This document shows positions 42,942-55,329 of a stretch of 58,844 nt of DNA, piece after piece. The notes under the pieces are model-generated. The model was given only the letters and a program-made list of their open reading frames with translations. It was not told the origin of the DNA and searched no databases. The stretch's first letter is position 1. Each line of letters starts with the position of its first letter. A program made the position numbers and the translations under genes. The DNA is taken from the NCBI GenBank assembly GCA_021806205.1, contig JAJZXX010000053.1:1-58844 (forward strand), written 5' to 3'. The DNA comes from Bacillota bacterium (GTDB taxonomy: Bacteria > Bacillota > Sulfobacillia > Sulfobacillales > Sulfobacillaceae).

Positions 42942-44144
42942 TTAGGCCTTAATGGCCGTGACAACACCGGCGCCGACCGTCCGACCGCCTTCGCGGATAG
43001 CAAACCGGAGGCCTTCTTCCATGGCAATAGGGGAGATTAGCTCCACTTCCATCTGCACGTTGTCGCCGGGAACCACCATCTCTACGCCTTCCGGAAGGTT
43101 GACGACACCAGTCACATCCGTCGTACGGAAATAGAACTGCGGACGATATCCGTTGAAGAACGGGGTATGGCGGCCGCCTTCTTCTTTGGTCAATACATAA
43201 ACCTCGGCGCTGTATTTGGTGTGCGGCTTAATGGATCCGGGCTTGGCCAGGACTTGGCCCCGCTCCACTTCCTCCTTGTCAACTCCCCGGAGCAAGCACC
43301 CAATGTTGTCCCCGGCCACCGCCGTGTCCAATGTCTTGCGGAACATCTCGACCCCCGTGACGACAGATTTTTTGGCGCTCTCGGACAGACCCACAATTTC
43401 AATTTCTTCGCCGACCTTGACTTGGCCCCGCTCCACGCGTCCCGTCACCACGGTGCCACGACCGGTAATGGAGTGTGTGTCCTCAACCGGCATCAGAAAC
43501 GGCTTGTCGGTGTCGCGCTCGGGAGTCGGAATGTATTCGTCCACGGCATCCATCAGTTCCCAAACCTTTCCACACCATTCACAGTCGCGCTTTCCACATC
43601 CGCACTCCAAGGCCTTCAACGCCGAACCTGCCACGATGGGAATCTCGTCACCCGGGAACTCATAGCTGGACAAAAGGTCGCGCACTTCAATTTCCACGAG
43701 CTCCATCAACTCGGCATCGTCCACCATATCAGCTTTGTTGAGGAAGACCACAATGTTGGGCACTCCGACTTGGCGCGCCAAAAGAATGTGTTCACGGGTC
43801 TGAGGCATGGGGCCATCGGCCGCCGATACCACCAAAATCGCGCCATCCATCTGCGCCGCCCCGGTAATCATGTTCTTGACGTAGTCTGCGTGGCCGGGAC
43901 AGTCGACGTGCGCATAGTGCCGCTTTTCCGTCTCGTACTCCACATGGGCAGTGGCAATGGTAATCCCGCGCTCACGCTCTTCAGGAGCCCTGTCAATTTG
44001 GTCGTAGGCGGTGAACTCCGCTTTCCCTTGGGTAGCCAGCACCCGCGTAATTGCGGCCGTCAGCGTAGTCTTGCCGTGGTCAACGTGTCCGATGGTACCC
44101 ACATTAACGTGGGGCTTGGTGCGCTCGTACTTCTTTTTCGCCAT
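42942..44144 (-). CDS. tuf: Elongation factor Tu with four-cysteine insert
   Basis: A 400-residue EF-Tu. The G domain has [20 protein letters not shown] (P-loop), [20 protein letters not shown] (switch I), [27 protein letters not shown] (NKxD) and GSALKALE. Domains 2 and 3 follow in normal form. After residue 180 there is [15 protein letters not shown], with Cys at 181, 183, 188 and 191, where Bacillus and E. coli have a short acidic loop. This looks able to hold a metal. It lies between fusA and rpsJ, so it is the str/S10-linked copy; whether a second tuf exists cannot be seen. Confidence 0.98.
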   Translation of the reverse strand: MAKKKYERTKPHVNVGTIGHVDHGKTTLTAAITRVLATQGKAEFTAYDQIDRAPEERERGITIATAHVEYETEKRHYAHVDCPGHADYVKNMITGAAQMDGAILVVSAADGPMPQTREHILLARQVGVPNIVVFLNKADMVDDAELMELVEIEVRDLLSSYEFPGDEIPIVAGSALKALECGCGKRDCEWCGKVWELMDAVDEYIPTPERDTDKPFLMPVEDTHSITGRGTVVTGRVERGQVKVGEEIEIVGLSESAKKSVVTGVEMFRKTLDTAVAGDNIGCLLRGVDKEEVERGQVLAKPGSIKPHTKYSAEVYVLTKEEGGRHTPFFNGYRPQFYFRTTDVTGVVNLPEGVEMVVPGDNVQMEVELISPIAMEEGLRFAIREGGRTVGAGVVTAIKA

Positions 44145-44208
44145 GGTGGTTCATGCCCTCCTCTGAATAACTACTTGGTACCTGGTACCGACGCCATTGC
44201 TGGCGATA

Positions 44209-46284
44209 CTACTGTTTAGCCTTAATCACCTGTTCGGTGACATGTCGCGGTGCCTCTTCATAATGGGAGAACTGCATGGTGTAGGTGCCGCGTCCTTGGG
44301 TGCGCGACCGCAGATCGGTCGCGTAGCCGAACATCTCGGCTAAAGGAACGAACCCCCGAATGGCCTGGACCGATCCGGGCCGGGGTTCCATTCCCTCAAT
44401 GCGTCCCCGACGGGCGTTGAGATCCCCGATAATGTCACCCATATAATCTTCGGGGACGACAACCTCTACCGACATCAAGGGCTCTAAGAGAACGGGGTTG
44501 GCCTTGTGGGCGCCCGCTTTAAATGCCATGGAGCCCGCAATCTTAAACGCCATTTCACTAGAGTCTACTTCGTGGTAGGACCCGTCATAAACTGTGACGC
44601 GAACATCGATGGTGGGATACCCGGCCAAGACGCCCGTTTGCATGGCCTCTTTGACCCCGGATTCCACCGCGGGAATGTATTCCCGCGGCACCACACCACC
44701 GACAATTTTGTTAATAAACTCAAAGCCTTCCCCGGGCTCGCGCGGCTCTAGCTTCAGCCACACATGACCGTACTGGCCGCGACCGCCACTTTGCCGAATG
44801 AACTTGCCTTCGGCTTGCGTCGCCTTCTTGATGGTTTCCTTGTAGGCGACTTGCGGCTTACCCACGTTAGCCTGAACCTTAAACTCACGCAACAGCCGAT
44901 CCACAATAATCTCTAAGTGGAGCTCGCCCATGCCGGAAATAATGGTTTGGGTGGTTTCGGTGTCGGTGTACATGCGAAAGGTGGGATCCTCTTCGGCTAG
45001 TTTGGCTAGCGCTTGACCCATCTTGTCTTGATCCGCTTTGGTCTTCGGTTCGATCGCCACCGAAATGACCGGTTCAGGAAAAATCATGGACTCCAGCAAA
45101 ATCGGATGACTTTGATCCGACAGTGTGTCGCCGGTCCCGGTGTCTTTCAACCCCACTGCGGCCGCGATGTCACCGCTATAGACCGTTTCAATCTCTGAGC
45201 GGTGGTTGGCGTGCATTTGCAGAATCCGGCCAATACGCTCGCGTTTGCCTTTGGTAACGTTATAGACGTACGACCCCGAACTTAACGTGCCGGAGTAGAC
45301 TCGAAAGAAGGCCAGCTTTCCTACAAACGGGTCGGACATAATTTTAAAGGCCAACGCCGAAAATGGCGCCTCGTCCGTGACATCACGACGCGCCTCTTCT
45401 TCGGTTTGCGGGTCAATCCCCCGCGGCGAACCAACATCGAGCGGCGAGGGCAGATAGTCGACGACGGCATCCAATAGCGGTTGCACACCTTTGTTGCGAT
45501 ACGAGGAACCGCAGAGCACCGGAACCAATTGATTCCTTATGGTGCCCTGACGCAAGGCCTTGCGAATCTCTTCCTGAGAGATCTCTTCGCCCTCCAGGTA
45601 CTTTTCCATAATCGCATCGTCCACGTCCGCACAGGCTTCGACCAAGAGTTGCCGACGCTCCTTGGCAAGGCTCTTCAGCTCATCGGGGATAGCCTGATAT
45701 TCTCCGCGGGTTCCCAAGTCGTCCGAATAGAAGTAAGCTTCGTTGCGCACCAAATCCACCAACCCGCGAAAAGTATCCTCTGCGCCCACTGGCCATTGAA
45801 TGGCCACGGGATTGGCTCCCAACCGGTTCCTGATTTGGTCCAAACACATGCTAAAGTCGGCGCCCACGATATCCATTTTATTGATGTAAGCCATGCGCGG
45901 CACCCCATACTTGTCCGCTTGGCGCCACACCGTCTCCGATTGGGGCTCGACGCCGCCTTTGGCATCGAACACCGCAATAGCCCCATCCAAAACTCTTAAC
46001 GACCGTTCCACTTCAACAGTGAAGTCCACGTGGCCGGGCGTGTCGATAATGTTAATGCGATGCTCCCGCCATTGGGCCGTGGTCGCAGCCGACGTAATGG
46101 TGATGCCCCGTTCTTGTTCTTGGGCCATCCAGTCCATCGTGGCGGTGCCTTCATGCACTTCGCCCGGCTTATGCACAATCCCCGTGTAAAACAAAATGCG
46201 CTCGGTGGTTGTGGTCTTGCCGGCATCGATATGCGCCATAATCCCAATATTGCGGGTCCGCTCCAAACTAAATTGACGAGCCAT
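44209..46284 (-). CDS. fusA: Elongation factor G
   Basis: A 691-residue five-domain translocase. GTPase motifs are [57 protein letters not shown] and [12 protein letters not shown]. Domain III/V parts are [20 protein letters not shown] and [20 protein letters not shown]. Domain IV has [20 protein letters not shown]. Place between rpsG and tuf is standard. The 64-bp spacer to tuf contains a CGCCA-GCAA-TGGCG hairpin and a GGTACC direct repeat. Confidence 0.98.
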   Translation of the reverse strand: MARQFSLERTRNIGIMAHIDAGKTTTTERILFYTGIVHKPGEVHEGTATMDWMAQEQERGITITSAATTAQWREHRINIIDTPGHVDFTVEVERSLRVLDGAIAVFDAKGGVEPQSETVWRQADKYGVPRMAYINKMDIVGADFSMCLDQIRNRLGANPVAIQWPVGAEDTFRGLVDLVRNEAYFYSDDLGTRGEYQAIPDELKSLAKERRQLLVEACADVDDAIMEKYLEGEEISQEEIRKALRQGTIRNQLVPVLCGSSYRNKGVQPLLDAVVDYLPSPLDVGSPRGIDPQTEEEARRDVTDEAPFSALAFKIMSDPFVGKLAFFRVYSGTLSSGSYVYNVTKGKRERIGRILQMHANHRSEIETVYSGDIAAAVGLKDTGTGDTLSDQSHPILLESMIFPEPVISVAIEPKTKADQDKMGQALAKLAEEDPTFRMYTDTETTQTIISGMGELHLEIIVDRLLREFKVQANVGKPQVAYKETIKKATQAEGKFIRQSGGRGQYGHVWLKLEPREPGEGFEFINKIVGGVVPREYIPAVESGVKEAMQTGVLAGYPTIDVRVTVYDGSYHEVDSSEMAFKIAGSMAFKAGAHKANPVLLEPLMSVEVVVPEDYMGDIIGDLNARRGRIEGMEPRPGSVQAIRGFVPLAEMFGYATDLRSRTQGRGTYTMQFSHYEEAPRHVTEQVIKAKQ

Positions 46285-46301
46285 AACCGGCGAACTCCCT
46301 C

Positions 46302-46772
46302 CTACCAGCGGTAATGCGCGAACGCTTTGTTTGCTTCAGCCATACGATGCGTCTCGTCACGCTTCTTCACAGCCCCACCGGCGTTCTGCGCTGCATCCAT
46401 CAGTTCTGACGCCAATCGCTCCTGCATGGAACGCTCGCCACGCTGCCGGGAGTACAGCACCAGCCAACGAACCGCCAATGATGTCCGCCGACTCGGCCGC
46501 ACCTCCATCGGAACCTGGTAGGTCGCGCCGCCCACCCGCCGCGGCCGCACCTCCAGCAACGGGGTGGCGTTCTTCACCGCCGTTTCAAAGACTTCCAGCG
46601 CATCTTTCCCGGTCTTCTCGGACACAATGTCAAAGGCCCCGTATACAATGCGCTCGGCCAAGTTCTTCTTGCCGCTCTGCATAACTTTATTGATAAACTT
46701 GGACACCAACGGACTCTGATAAACGGGGTCCGGGATGATGTCGCGCGCAACGACAGTCCCACGCCTTGGCAT
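46302..46772 (-). CDS. rpsG: 30S ribosomal protein S7
   Basis: A 156-residue S7: [40 protein letters not shown] then [35 protein letters not shown]. It nucleates the 16S 3' domain and is the str-operon repressor in E. coli. Normal length. Confidence 0.97.
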   Translation of the reverse strand: MPRRGTVVARDIIPDPVYQSPLVSKFINKVMQSGKKNLAERIVYGAFDIVSEKTGKDALEVFETAVKNATPLLEVRPRRVGGATYQVPMEVRPSRRTSLAVRWLVLYSRQRGERSMQERLASELMDAAQNAGGAVKKRDETHRMAEANKAFAHYRW

Positions 46773-46784
46773 GATTTTCCCCCT

Positions 46785-47174
46785 CTATTTCTTCTTCGTT
46801 CCGCCTTGATTCTTCTTCGCACCGTACTTGGAACGGCCCTGCTCCCGCTTTTGAACACCGCCCGTGTCCAGCGTCCCCCGGATGACATGATAGCGGACAC
46901 CCGGCAAATCCCGAACTCGGCCTCCCCGGACCAAGACCACGCTGTGTTCTTGCAAATTATGCCCTACGCCGGGAATATAAGCCGTCACTTCCTCGCCGTT
47001 GGTCAAGCGCACCCGGGCCACCTTGCGCAGTGCGGAATTAGGTTTTTTCGGGGTAACTGTCTTGACGCTGATGCACACCCCGCGTTTTTGCGGATTTTTG
47101 TGCAACGCCGGCGCCGCCGACTTCTTCTTGGCCCGCTTGCGACCACTGCGAATCAATTGATTAATGGTTGGCAA
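46785..47174 (-). CDS. rpsL: 30S ribosomal protein S12
   Basis: A 129-residue S12: [40 protein letters not shown] then [40 protein letters not shown]. The KKPNSALRK stretch has the wild-type lysine linked to streptomycin sensitivity. The C-terminus is lysine-rich and slightly variable. Confidence 0.97.
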   Translation of the reverse strand: MPTINQLIRSGRKRAKKKSAAPALHKNPQKRGVCISVKTVTPKKPNSALRKVARVRLTNGEEVTAYIPGVGHNLQEHSVVLVRGGRVRDLPGVRYHVIRGTLDTGGVQKREQGRSKYGAKKNQGGTKKK

Positions 47175-47189
47175 AAAGCCGCCTCCTTC

Positions 47190-47450
47190 TTAATTTTTCG
47201 TCTCACGGCTCGCGGCCGCGCAGGCGGCGCCGACCTCGATGCCACACAGCTGACCCAGCTGTCGCATGGTGTCGACGTGGTGAATCGGTATCTGATTAGT
47301 ACGGCATTCGCGTTCGATTTCCGATAGGATGGCGCTATCGGCATCCCGGGCCACCCAAACTTCGGCCGCGCGACCCCGTTGAATTTCTCTCACTGTTTCT
47401 CGGCGACCCACGACACGCCGCCGAAAGTCCTTGAGCACCGCGCTATCCAC
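47190..47450 (-). CDS. rplGB: L7Ae/L30e-family RNA-binding protein (YbxF-like)
   Basis: An 86-residue protein of the L7Ae/L30e/S12e fold: ETVREIQRGRAAEVWVARDA, IERECRTNQIPIHHVDTMRQ, LGQLCGIEVGAACAA. The family binds kink-turn RNA. In Bacillus, YbxF lies in this exact place between rpoC and rpsL. It is the first gene after the strong promoter at 47492-47520 and so leads the str operon. Confidence 0.88.
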   Translation of the reverse strand: MDSAVLKDFRRRVVGRRETVREIQRGRAAEVWVARDADSAILSEIERECRTNQIPIHHVDTMRQLGQLCGIEVGAACAAASRETKN

Positions 47451-47491
47451 GGCTTTTCCTCCCGGCCATACTCGTTAAGACACACTCCGGT

Positions 47492-47520
47492 ATTCTATCA
47501 CCGCCATCAAGACGTGTCAA
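47492..47520 (-). promoter_or_regulatory. Strong sigma-A promoter of the str operon
   Basis: TTGACA, 17 bp, TAGAAT on the minus strand, 42 bp upstream of the L7Ae-like ATG. Boxes and spacing are identical in type to the rplM promoter. It gives the str and S10 genes a start site independent of rpoBC. Confidence 0.85.
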
Positions 47521-47572
47521 CGCACCGCATAGGCTTGCGCCGCACGTCCATGATGACCAATAACTGCAACCT

Positions 47573-50500
47573 TTAGCGATACATCTCGGCGTCGCTCGGT
47601 TCTTCCTCCGCAATCACCGAAGCGTTGCGGTATCGGGACATCCCCGTGCCAGCTGGGACCAGCTTTCCGATGATGACATTCTCTTTCAGTCCCAACAACG
47701 GATCCCGTTTACCCTTAATCGACGCCTCGGTTAGCACCCGGGTCGTCTCCTGGAATGAGGCGGCCGACAGGAACGAGTCCGTCGCCAGGGACGCCTTGGT
47801 GATGCCCAATACGACCGGCTTGGCCACAGCCGGAGAACGGCCCAGGGACAACACCTCGGCGTTTTCATCTTCAAATTCGAAGCGATCCACGAGTGACCCC
47901 GGTAATAGCGTGGTGTCCCCGGCCTCGTCTAATTTGATCTTGCGCATCATCTGACGCACCATGACTTCGATGTGTTTGTCATTGATGTCAACGCCCTGCA
48001 CCCGATAGACGCGCTGCACCTCATGCAAAAGATATTCCTGAACACCGCGAGGTCCCAAGACGCGCAATAAGTCGTGCGGATTGACTGATCCCTCTGTCAA
48101 CTCCTGCCCCTCTTTAACGCGATCGCCCTCGTGCACTTTGACCCGGGATCCAAACGGAACGATATAGGAATGGGTATCCGCTTCGATCTCTGAAGTGACC
48201 GTGATTTCTCTGCGCCCACGACTCTCACCCATGTGCACCACACCGGCCGCCTCGGCTATGATCGCCTGACCTTTCGGCTTTCTCGCCTCAAACAGTTCTT
48301 CCACACGGGGCAAGCCCTGGGTAATGTCGTCTCCCGCTACACCACCCATGTGGAAGGTCCGCATGGTTAACTGCGTACCGGGCTCGCCGATGGATTGCGC
48401 GGCGATAATACCCACCGCTTCCCCCACTTCCACAATGCGGCCCGTTGCCAAATTGCGACCGTAGCAGGCAACGCATACCCCATACCGGGACTGACAGGTT
48501 AACACGCTGCGCACAATGGTCTCTTCAATACCGGCCTCAACAATTTCGCGGGCTGAGTCTTCGTCAATGAGATGGTTGGCAGGAACCAGCACCTCGTGGG
48601 TGCTGGGATGCACAATATCTTCCGAAGCAACCCGCCCTATCAGCCGCTCTTCGAACCCTTCAATGACTTGGCCGCCGTCCTTAATCTCGCGGACCACTGT
48701 CCCCTCCGGAGTGCCGCAGTCAATTTCGCGCACAATCACATCCTGGGCTACGTCTACCAGACGCCGGGTGAGATACCCCGAGTCTGCGGTTCTAAGCGCC
48801 GTATCAGCCAGACCTTTGCGTGCACCGTGGGTGGAGGTGAAATACTCGAGCACGGTGAGTCCTTCGCGGAAGTTGGCCCGAATCGGCAACTCGATAATCC
48901 GACCCGACGGATCCGCCATTAATCCCCGCATACCCGCCAACTGGGAGATCTGCTGGACATTTCCACGGGCACCGGACGTGGCCATCATATAGACCGAATT
49001 GGTGGAATCCATATTGTCCATGAGCGCCTGCGTCACCCGTTCTTTGGCCCGAGTCCACACCTCGATCACCCGCTCATAGCGCTCGTCCGCGGTGATGAGG
49101 CCACGGCGGTATTGACGCGCCACGTGTGTCACTTCATCCTCAGCCTCAGCCAAAATCGCCTTTTTCTGGGCAGGAATGTTAATATCCGCCACCGAAATGG
49201 TAATGCCGGCGCGGGTTGCAAAGCTAAATCCCAAAGCCTTCACGCGGTCGAGCACTTCAGCGGTGACTTGATTGCCAAACAGCCGGAACAAGTCGGCCAC
49301 CAACACACCCAGAATCTTCCGGTCCACCACTTTGTCTATAAATCGGAGCTCCTTGGGCAATGCATCGTTGAATAAGAAGCGGCCCAATGTTGACTGGCGA
49401 CGCTCGCCGTCGTACCGCATGGTCACCCGCGCATGAAGATCTAAAACCCCTTCTTGGTAGGCCATTTCTCCTTCTTTGAGATCCGAGAGAAGCATACCGC
49501 TTCCCATGGCCTGATCCTGTTCCATGGTCAGGTAGTACGAACCCAGCACCATGTCCTGGGTAGGCGTGACCACAGGCCGCCCATCCTTGGGATTCAAAAT
49601 GTTTTGCGAAGACAGCATCAATATGCGGGCTTCGGCCTGAGCTTCGGCCGATAAAGGCACATGCACCGCCATCTGATCGCCATCAAAGTCGGCATTGTAG
49701 GCCGTACACACTAAGGGGTGAATCTGAATGGCGCGGCCTTCGACCAGCACCGGCTCAAAGGCCTGGATCCCCAATCGATGCAAAGTCGGCGCCCGGTTTA
49801 GCAATACCGGATGTTCCCGAATCACATCTTCGAGCACATCCCAGACTTCGTCACGCACACGCTCCACCATGCGCTTGGCCGACTTAATGTTGTGGGCATA
49901 ACCCTCGTTCACCAGTTTCTTCATCACAAACGGTTTGAAGAGCTCGAGCGCCATCTCTTTAGGCAGTCCGCACTGATGCATCTTGAGCTTGGGTCCGACC
50001 ACGATGACTGACCGCCCAGAGTAGTCGACCCGCTTGCCCAAAAGGTTTTGCCGAAAACGCCCTTGCTTGCCTTTAAGCATATCGGACAGGGATTTCAAGG
50101 GGCGATTGCCCGGTCCCGTTACCGGTCGTCCGCGGCGGCCGTTGTCGATAAGGGCATCCACCGCTTCTTGCAACATCCGCTTTTCGTTGCGAACAATAAT
50201 GTCTGGAGCACCCAAGTCCAGGAGCCGCTTCAAGCGGTTGTTGCGGTTAATCACCCGCCGGTACAAATCGTTCAAATCCGAAGTCGCGAAACGGCCGCCG
50301 TCCAACTGCACCATCGGACGCAAATCGGGAGGGATGACGGGAATCACGTCAATAATCATCCACTCAGGGCGATTTCCCGAATTACGGAACGCCTCAACCA
50401 CTTCGAGGCGGCGAATGGCCCGTATCCGCCGTTGGCCGGTTGAGGAATTCAGTTCTTCGCGCAGTTCGTCGGAAAGCTGCTCCAAATCCAACTCTAAAAG

Positions 50501-51034
50501 GAGCTCTTTGATCGCCTCGGCTCCCATCAGTGCCCGAAAATGGCTCCCATACTTCTCACGATATTCGCGGTACTCGGTTTCCACCAATAACTGCTTTTTC
50601 ATCAGGGGTGTGGTGCCTGGTTCAATCACGACGTAGGCAGCGAAGTACAACACCTTTTCCAGGGCTCTCGGCGACATGTCCAAAATCAGTCCCATGCGCG
50701 AAGGGATACCTTTAAAGTACCAAATATGCGAGACCGGGGCAGCCAATTCAATATGCCCCATTCGTTCTCGGCGCACTTTGGATCGTGTGACCTCAACGCC
50801 ACAACGATCGCACACCACACCCTTATACCGGACTCGTTTATATTTGCCGCAATGGCACTCCCAGTCCTTGGTGGGCCCAAAGATTTTTTCGCAAAAGAGA
50901 CCTTCGCGCTCGGGCTTGAGCGTCCGGTAGTTAATGGTTTCCGGCTTTTTGACTTCACCTTTCGACCACTCGCGAATCTGCTCCGGTGAGGCGAGCGCGA
51001 TCCGCATGGAATCAAAGTTGTTTACGTCTAGCAT
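47573..51034 (-). CDS. rpoC: RNA polymerase beta' subunit
   Basis: A 1153-residue beta' subunit. The N-terminal zinc site has Cys at 60, 62, 75 and 78 (CHC...CDRC). The catalytic NADFDGDQ loop lies at about 447-454, with its three Asp. The bridge helix and trigger loop region include [20 protein letters not shown] then [13 protein letters not shown] second zinc site has [13 protein letters not shown]. No large lineage insert is seen between the trigger-loop halves, and the length is close to that of Bacillus. It lies 21 bp after rpoB. Confidence 0.98.
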   Translation of the reverse strand: MLDVNNFDSMRIALASPEQIREWSKGEVKKPETINYRTLKPEREGLFCEKIFGPTKDWECHCGKYKRVRYKGVVCDRCGVEVTRSKVRRERMGHIELAAPVSHIWYFKGIPSRMGLILDMSPRALEKVLYFAAYVVIEPGTTPLMKKQLLVETEYREYREKYGSHFRALMGAEAIKELLLELDLEQLSDELREELNSSTGQRRIRAIRRLEVVEAFRNSGNRPEWMIIDVIPVIPPDLRPMVQLDGGRFATSDLNDLYRRVINRNNRLKRLLDLGAPDIIVRNEKRMLQEAVDALIDNGRRGRPVTGPGNRPLKSLSDMLKGKQGRFRQNLLGKRVDYSGRSVIVVGPKLKMHQCGLPKEMALELFKPFVMKKLVNEGYAHNIKSAKRMVERVRDEVWDVLEDVIREHPVLLNRAPTLHRLGIQAFEPVLVEGRAIQIHPLVCTAYNADFDGDQMAVHVPLSAEAQAEARILMLSSQNILNPKDGRPVVTPTQDMVLGSYYLTMEQDQAMGSGMLLSDLKEGEMAYQEGVLDLHARVTMRYDGERRQSTLGRFLFNDALPKELRFIDKVVDRKILGVLVADLFRLFGNQVTAEVLDRVKALGFSFATRAGITISVADINIPAQKKAILAEAEDEVTHVARQYRRGLITADERYERVIEVWTRAKERVTQALMDNMDSTNSVYMMATSGARGNVQQISQLAGMRGLMADPSGRIIELPIRANFREGLTVLEYFTSTHGARKGLADTALRTADSGYLTRRLVDVAQDVIVREIDCGTPEGTVVREIKDGGQVIEGFEERLIGRVASEDIVHPSTHEVLVPANHLIDEDSAREIVEAGIEETIVRSVLTCQSRYGVCVACYGRNLATGRIVEVGEAVGIIAAQSIGEPGTQLTMRTFHMGGVAGDDITQGLPRVEELFEARKPKGQAIIAEAAGVVHMGESRGRREITVTSEIEADTHSYIVPFGSRVKVHEGDRVKEGQELTEGSVNPHDLLRVLGPRGVQEYLLHEVQRVYRVQGVDINDKHIEVMVRQMMRKIKLDEAGDTTLLPGSLVDRFEFEDENAEVLSLGRSPAVAKPVVLGITKASLATDSFLSAASFQETTRVLTEASIKGKRDPLLGLKENVIIGKLVPAGTGMSRYRNASVIAEEEPSDAEMYR

Positions 51035-51055
51035 GCCGCTAATCCTCCCCCGGAT

Positions 51056-54000
51056 TTAGTACTCGTCCTCTTCATCCTCGTCGGATACTTCCTCATCGGC
51101 CGGAACTCTGTCCCCATGTTTGGATGATTCGGTACCGCGCCGCAAAATCGCATAGGCTGTTTCGGCTTCTTGATCGAAGTCCATTCCGCGACCCGGCTCA
51201 AATCGTTCCTGACCCCCACCGGCTGTATCTTCCATCAGCCGATGAAGCTCCTGACCTTCTTGATCGTCCATGCCATCCGGCAAGAGCTCTAAGCCCTGGG
51301 CTTCGCGCAGCGGCTCGTCATCCAGTTCGCGAATCTCAATTTCCTCATCCAACTCATTGAGAACCTTGACATCCAAACCCAAACTCTGCAGTTCTTTGAT
51401 CAGGACCTTAAAAGATTCGGGCACGCCTGGCTCTGGAACGTTTTCGCCTTTGACGATAGCTTCGTACGTTTTGACACGGCCTACGACATCGTCAGACTTG
51501 ACTGTCAAGAGCTCTTGGAGAGTGTAAGCCGCTCCATAAGCCTCCAAGGCCCAGACCTCCATCTCGCCAAACCGCTGGCCACCAAACTGCGCCTTTCCAC
51601 CCAGCGGCTGCTGCGTCACCAACGAGTACGGACCGGTGGACCGTGCGTGAATCTTATCGTCCACCAAATGGGCCAGCTTCAGCATATACACGACACCCAC
51701 GGTGATTTCGCGATCGAACGCTTCTCCGGTACGGCCATCATAGAGAGCCGTCTTGCCGGACTCCGGCAGGCCTGCCTTCTTGAGCCAGTCTTGGAGGTCA
51801 TTCTCGTGCGCCCCGTCAAACACAGGGGTCGCGACCTTAAGACCCATAGCCCGGGCCGCCCAGCCCAAGTGGGTTTCCAATACCTGGCCAATATTCATCC
51901 GGCTGGGCACCCCTAAGGGGTTCAACACAATTTCTACAGGCGTGCCATCAGGAAGAAAGGGCATATCTTCCTCGGGTAGAATGCGCGAAATCACGCCCTT
52001 GTTGCCGTGCCGCCCGGCCATCTTGTCGCCCTCCGAAATCTTTCTTTTTTGGGCAATATACACTTGCACCAACTCGTTAACGCCGGGAGACAGTTCGTCA
52101 CCTTGCTCGCGGGTAAACACTTTGACGTCCACGACAATCCCGGACTCTCCATGCGGTACGCGTAAAGACGTGTCGCGGACTTCACGCGCCTTTTCGCCAA
52201 AGATGGCTCGCAAGAGGCGTTCTTCCGCCGTTAGCTCGGTTTCTCCTTTCGGAGTCACCTTGCCGACCAGGATGTCGCCCGGCCGCACCTCGGCGCCAAT
52301 GCGAATGATGCCACGGTCATCTAAGTCCCGAAGGACTTCCTCACCCACGTTGGGAATATCTCGGGTGATTTCTTCCGGACCCAATTTGGTGTCTCGGGCA
52401 TCACATTCATATTCTTCAATGTGAATCGAGGTAAATACGTCTTCTTTCACCAGCTTTTCGCTCAAAAGAATGGCATCCTCGTAGTTGTAGCCTTCCCAGG
52501 GCATAAAGGCTACCAAGACATTGCGTCCCAAAGCCAATTCCCCTTGATCGGTCGAAGGACCGTCCGCAATAATCTGACCCACATGCACTGCGTCCCCTTT
52601 ATTCACGATGGGTTTTTGGTTAATGCAGGTGCCCTGGTTCGATCGGGTAAACTTCAACAACTGGTACGTGCTGACCGTTCGGTCCGCATTCTTCACAACG
52701 ATTTGACTCGCCGAGACATGGTCAACAATGCCGTCTTTTTCGCTAATCATGACCACACCCGAATCCCGCGCCGCTTTGGCCTCCATCCCAGTGCCTACCA
52801 CAGGCGCATCCGTCACTAAAAGCGGCACCGCTTGGCGCTGCATGTTGGCGCCCATCAGAGCACGGTTGGCGTCGTCATGCTCCAAAAACGGAATCAGGGC
52901 CGTCGCGATCGACACGACCTGTTTAGGCGAGACATCCATGTAGTCCACTCGTGCCGGAGATTCCTCCAATATTTCATGGCGGGACCGAGCCGTCACCCGT
53001 TCCGCTTCAAAATGACCGTCTTGAGCTAAGGGTTCGTTAGCCTGCGCGATCACGGCGTCATCCTCTTCATCCGCCGTTAAATACACAATCTCGTCCGTCA
53101 CGACCATGGTTTCCTTGTCCACCTTGCGGTACGGTGTTTCGATGAAACCGAATTCGTTAATCCGGGCATAGGTCGACAACGATCCAATCAGCCCAATGTT
53201 AGGACCTTCAGGGGTCTCGATGGGACACATCCGTCCATAGTGAGAGTGATGCACGTCACGAACTTCAAATCCGGCACGCTCTCGCGACAAGCCACCTGGG
53301 CCCAAAGCCGACAACCGCCGTTTATGGGTGAGTTCCGCCAAGGGGTTGGTCTGATCCATAAACTGCGATAGCTGGGACGAGCCAAAAAACTCCTTGACGG
53401 CCGCCACCACTGGGCGAATGTTGATAAGCGCCTGGGGCGTAATGGACTCAATATCCTGAATGGTCATACGCTCTCGCACGACCCGTTCCATGCGGGATAG
53501 GCCAATGCGGAACTGGTTTTGCAACAATTCTCCGACCGAACGCAAACGACGATTGCCCAAATGGTCGATATCGTCCGTGGTCCCAAGACTCTCATGCAGC
53601 GTGGTCATGTAATTCAGACAGGCAACAATATCCTGATGCTTGATGGTCTTGGTCGGGGCATCCGGCTGCCCGTTAGACACCACGAGGACTTCTTGGCCAT
53701 TGGGCAATTCCACCCGAATGCCTAGAACCTGGGCATCATCCAACGCCTGCGCGATCTCGCGATCAATATGATCACCCTCACGCACAATAATTTCGCCGCT
53801 GCCGGGATTAACCACCGTCTCTTTGGCCGTGGTCCCCACAATACGTTTTTTCAAGGCCAGCTTCTTATTAATCTTGTATCGTCCCACTCCAGCCAGATCA
53901 TACCGTTTGGGTTCAAAAAACAGCGAATTCAAAAGACTTTGCGAGCTCTCCACGGTGGGTGGCTCGCCTGGGCGCAGACGCTTATACAGTTCAATCAACG

Positions 54001-54691
54001 CTTCTTCTTGGGTCTTGGACGGATCTTTGGCCAGCGTGTTTTGAACGCGTTCATCGTCTCCTAAAGTCTGTAAAATGGTGGCATCCGTACCGTAGCCTAA
54101 TGCACGCATTAAGACGGTCGCGGGAAGTTTACGGGTGCGATCTACACGCACCGACAAAATGTCATTGGAGTCGGATTCAAATTCCAACCAGGCCCCACGA
54201 TTGGGAATAATCGTCGCAAAAAATAGGTGCTTGCCGGATGCGTCCAACTGCTCCCCAAAGTACACGCCCGGGGAGCGCACTAATTGACTCACAATAACCC
54301 GTTCGGCACCATTAATAATGAAGGTGCCCTTGTCGGTCATCAGCGGGAAGTCTCCCATGAAGACGTCTTGCTCTTTAACCTCACCAGTCTCTTTGTTAAG
54401 CAACCGAACCCGCACATGCAACGGAGCCGAGTACGTCACATCCCGTGCCTTACACTCTTCCACCGAATACTTGGGCTGCTTTAAAGTGTAGTCGACGAAC
54501 TCCAGCACCAGATTGCCGGTGAAGTCTTGGATGGGCGAAATGTCGCGGAACATCTCGCGCAGACCTTCTTGCAAAAACCAACGGTAGGAATTTTGCTGAA
54601 TCTCGATGAGGTTCGGCATGTCGAGCACTTCGTTGATACGTGAAAAGTTATACCGCTCGGCAGGCTCACCAACCGGGAGACGAAGGGCCAT
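51056..54691 (-). CDS. rpoB: RNA polymerase beta subunit
   Basis: A 1211-residue beta subunit. The rifampicin pocket reads [20 protein letters not shown] then [20 protein letters not shown], the sensitive wild-type form. SDEDEEDEY at the C-terminus is an acidic tail, the region where Bacillus delta-like or lineage-specific tails occur. [20 protein letters not shown] and [20 protein letters not shown] are the conserved catalytic-side regions. It has its own promoter (54803-54831) downstream of rplL. Confidence 0.98.
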   Translation of the reverse strand: MALRLPVGEPAERYNFSRINEVLDMPNLIEIQQNSYRWFLQEGLREMFRDISPIQDFTGNLVLEFVDYTLKQPKYSVEECKARDVTYSAPLHVRVRLLNKETGEVKEQDVFMGDFPLMTDKGTFIINGAERVIVSQLVRSPGVYFGEQLDASGKHLFFATIIPNRGAWLEFESDSNDILSVRVDRTRKLPATVLMRALGYGTDATILQTLGDDERVQNTLAKDPSKTQEEALIELYKRLRPGEPPTVESSQSLLNSLFFEPKRYDLAGVGRYKINKKLALKKRIVGTTAKETVVNPGSGEIIVREGDHIDREIAQALDDAQVLGIRVELPNGQEVLVVSNGQPDAPTKTIKHQDIVACLNYMTTLHESLGTTDDIDHLGNRRLRSVGELLQNQFRIGLSRMERVVRERMTIQDIESITPQALINIRPVVAAVKEFFGSSQLSQFMDQTNPLAELTHKRRLSALGPGGLSRERAGFEVRDVHHSHYGRMCPIETPEGPNIGLIGSLSTYARINEFGFIETPYRKVDKETMVVTDEIVYLTADEEDDAVIAQANEPLAQDGHFEAERVTARSRHEILEESPARVDYMDVSPKQVVSIATALIPFLEHDDANRALMGANMQRQAVPLLVTDAPVVGTGMEAKAARDSGVVMISEKDGIVDHVSASQIVVKNADRTVSTYQLLKFTRSNQGTCINQKPIVNKGDAVHVGQIIADGPSTDQGELALGRNVLVAFMPWEGYNYEDAILLSEKLVKEDVFTSIHIEEYECDARDTKLGPEEITRDIPNVGEEVLRDLDDRGIIRIGAEVRPGDILVGKVTPKGETELTAEERLLRAIFGEKAREVRDTSLRVPHGESGIVVDVKVFTREQGDELSPGVNELVQVYIAQKRKISEGDKMAGRHGNKGVISRILPEEDMPFLPDGTPVEIVLNPLGVPSRMNIGQVLETHLGWAARAMGLKVATPVFDGAHENDLQDWLKKAGLPESGKTALYDGRTGEAFDREITVGVVYMLKLAHLVDDKIHARSTGPYSLVTQQPLGGKAQFGGQRFGEMEVWALEAYGAAYTLQELLTVKSDDVVGRVKTYEAIVKGENVPEPGVPESFKVLIKELQSLGLDVKVLNELDEEIEIRELDDEPLREAQGLELLPDGMDDQEGQELHRLMEDTAGGGQERFEPGRGMDFDQEAETAYAILRRGTESSKHGDRVPADEEVSDEDEEDEY

Positions 54692-54802
54692 GCAGATTCA
54701 ACTCCTTTTTTGGCGGGTGTTTCAATCCTTACCCACTCCCAAAAGTGGGTGCACATGTGTCGCGGAGGAATGAATTGGGACTATGAAATATCGCAATGTA
54801 AA

Positions 54803-54831
54803 ATAGTATCACAAGCCCACCCCCAGGTCAA
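54803..54831 (-). promoter_or_regulatory. Sigma-A promoter of rpoBC
   Basis: Minus-strand TTGACC, 17 bp, TACTAT, about 112 bp upstream of the rpoB ATG. The leader contains an ACCCAC/GTGGGT hairpin (54731-54750) close to the gene. Confidence 0.75.
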
Positions 54832-54836
54832 GATAA

Positions 54837-54850
54837 CCCTCGGGGGAGGG
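54837..54850 (-). terminator. Weak terminator/attenuator after rplJL
   Basis: CCCTC-CCCC-GAGGG on the minus strand, followed by TTATCTT, 24 bp after the rplL stop and just upstream of the rpoBC -35 box. The short T-run suggests partial termination, which would lower rpoBC relative to L7/L12. Confidence 0.45.
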
Positions 54851-54874
54851 CTCATGATGCGCTAACGCAGGCTA

Positions 54875-55264
54875 CTATTTAATTTCGGCAGAACCGCCGA
54901 CTTCCTCAATCTTTGCTTTCGCCGCCTCTGCGTCCGCTTTCGAAATCTTTTCCTTAACTGGCTTGGGTGCCCCGTCGACAACGGCCTTCGCTTCCGTTAA
55001 GGAAAGACCGGTCAACTCGCGGACTGCTTTGATGACTTGAACCTTCTTGTCGCCCGCTGCCGTCAAGACTACATCAAACTCGGTTTGTTCGACCTCTTCC
55101 GCCCCACCAGACGCGGTGGCGCCGCCTTGAGCCGGTGCCGCCGCCACTGCCACCGGTGCTTGAGCGGTTACGCCAAACTCTTCTTCTAGAGCTTTGACGA
55201 GCTGGGACAGTTCAAGCACATTCAACCCTTTTACGATCTCTATAACTTCTTCGACCTTAGCCAT
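54875..55264 (-). CDS. rplL: 50S ribosomal protein L7/L12
   Basis: A 129-residue stalk protein. The N-terminal dimer domain has [20 protein letters not shown] then ALEEEFGV, followed by the Ala/Gly hinge ([19 protein letters not shown]). The C-terminal factor-binding domain has [20 protein letters not shown] then [20 protein letters not shown]. It is present in multiple copies on the ribosome with L10. ATG 55264 is the family start, with GGAGG upstream. Confidence 0.97.
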   Translation of the reverse strand: MAKVEEVIEIVKGLNVLELSQLVKALEEEFGVTAQAPVAVAAAPAQGGATASGGAEEVEQTEFDVVLTAAGDKKVQVIKAVRELTGLSLTEAKAVVDGAPKPVKEKISKADAEAAKAKIEEVGGSAEIK

Positions 55265-55329
55265 CAATTTTCCTCCATTTCGATCCTGGCTCATTCTTGG
55301 AAATGAGCCCCTTCATCAAAAGTTCGATC

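Noticed and set aside
42919-43027. N-terminal extension of S10
   Set aside because: The extension overlaps the end of tuf in another frame and lacks conservation; GTG 42919 gives a standard S10.
43167-44219. 350-codon plus-strand frame opposite tuf
   Set aside because: Antisense to EF-Tu; its length follows from strong codon bias in tuf. No start signal or recognisable domain.
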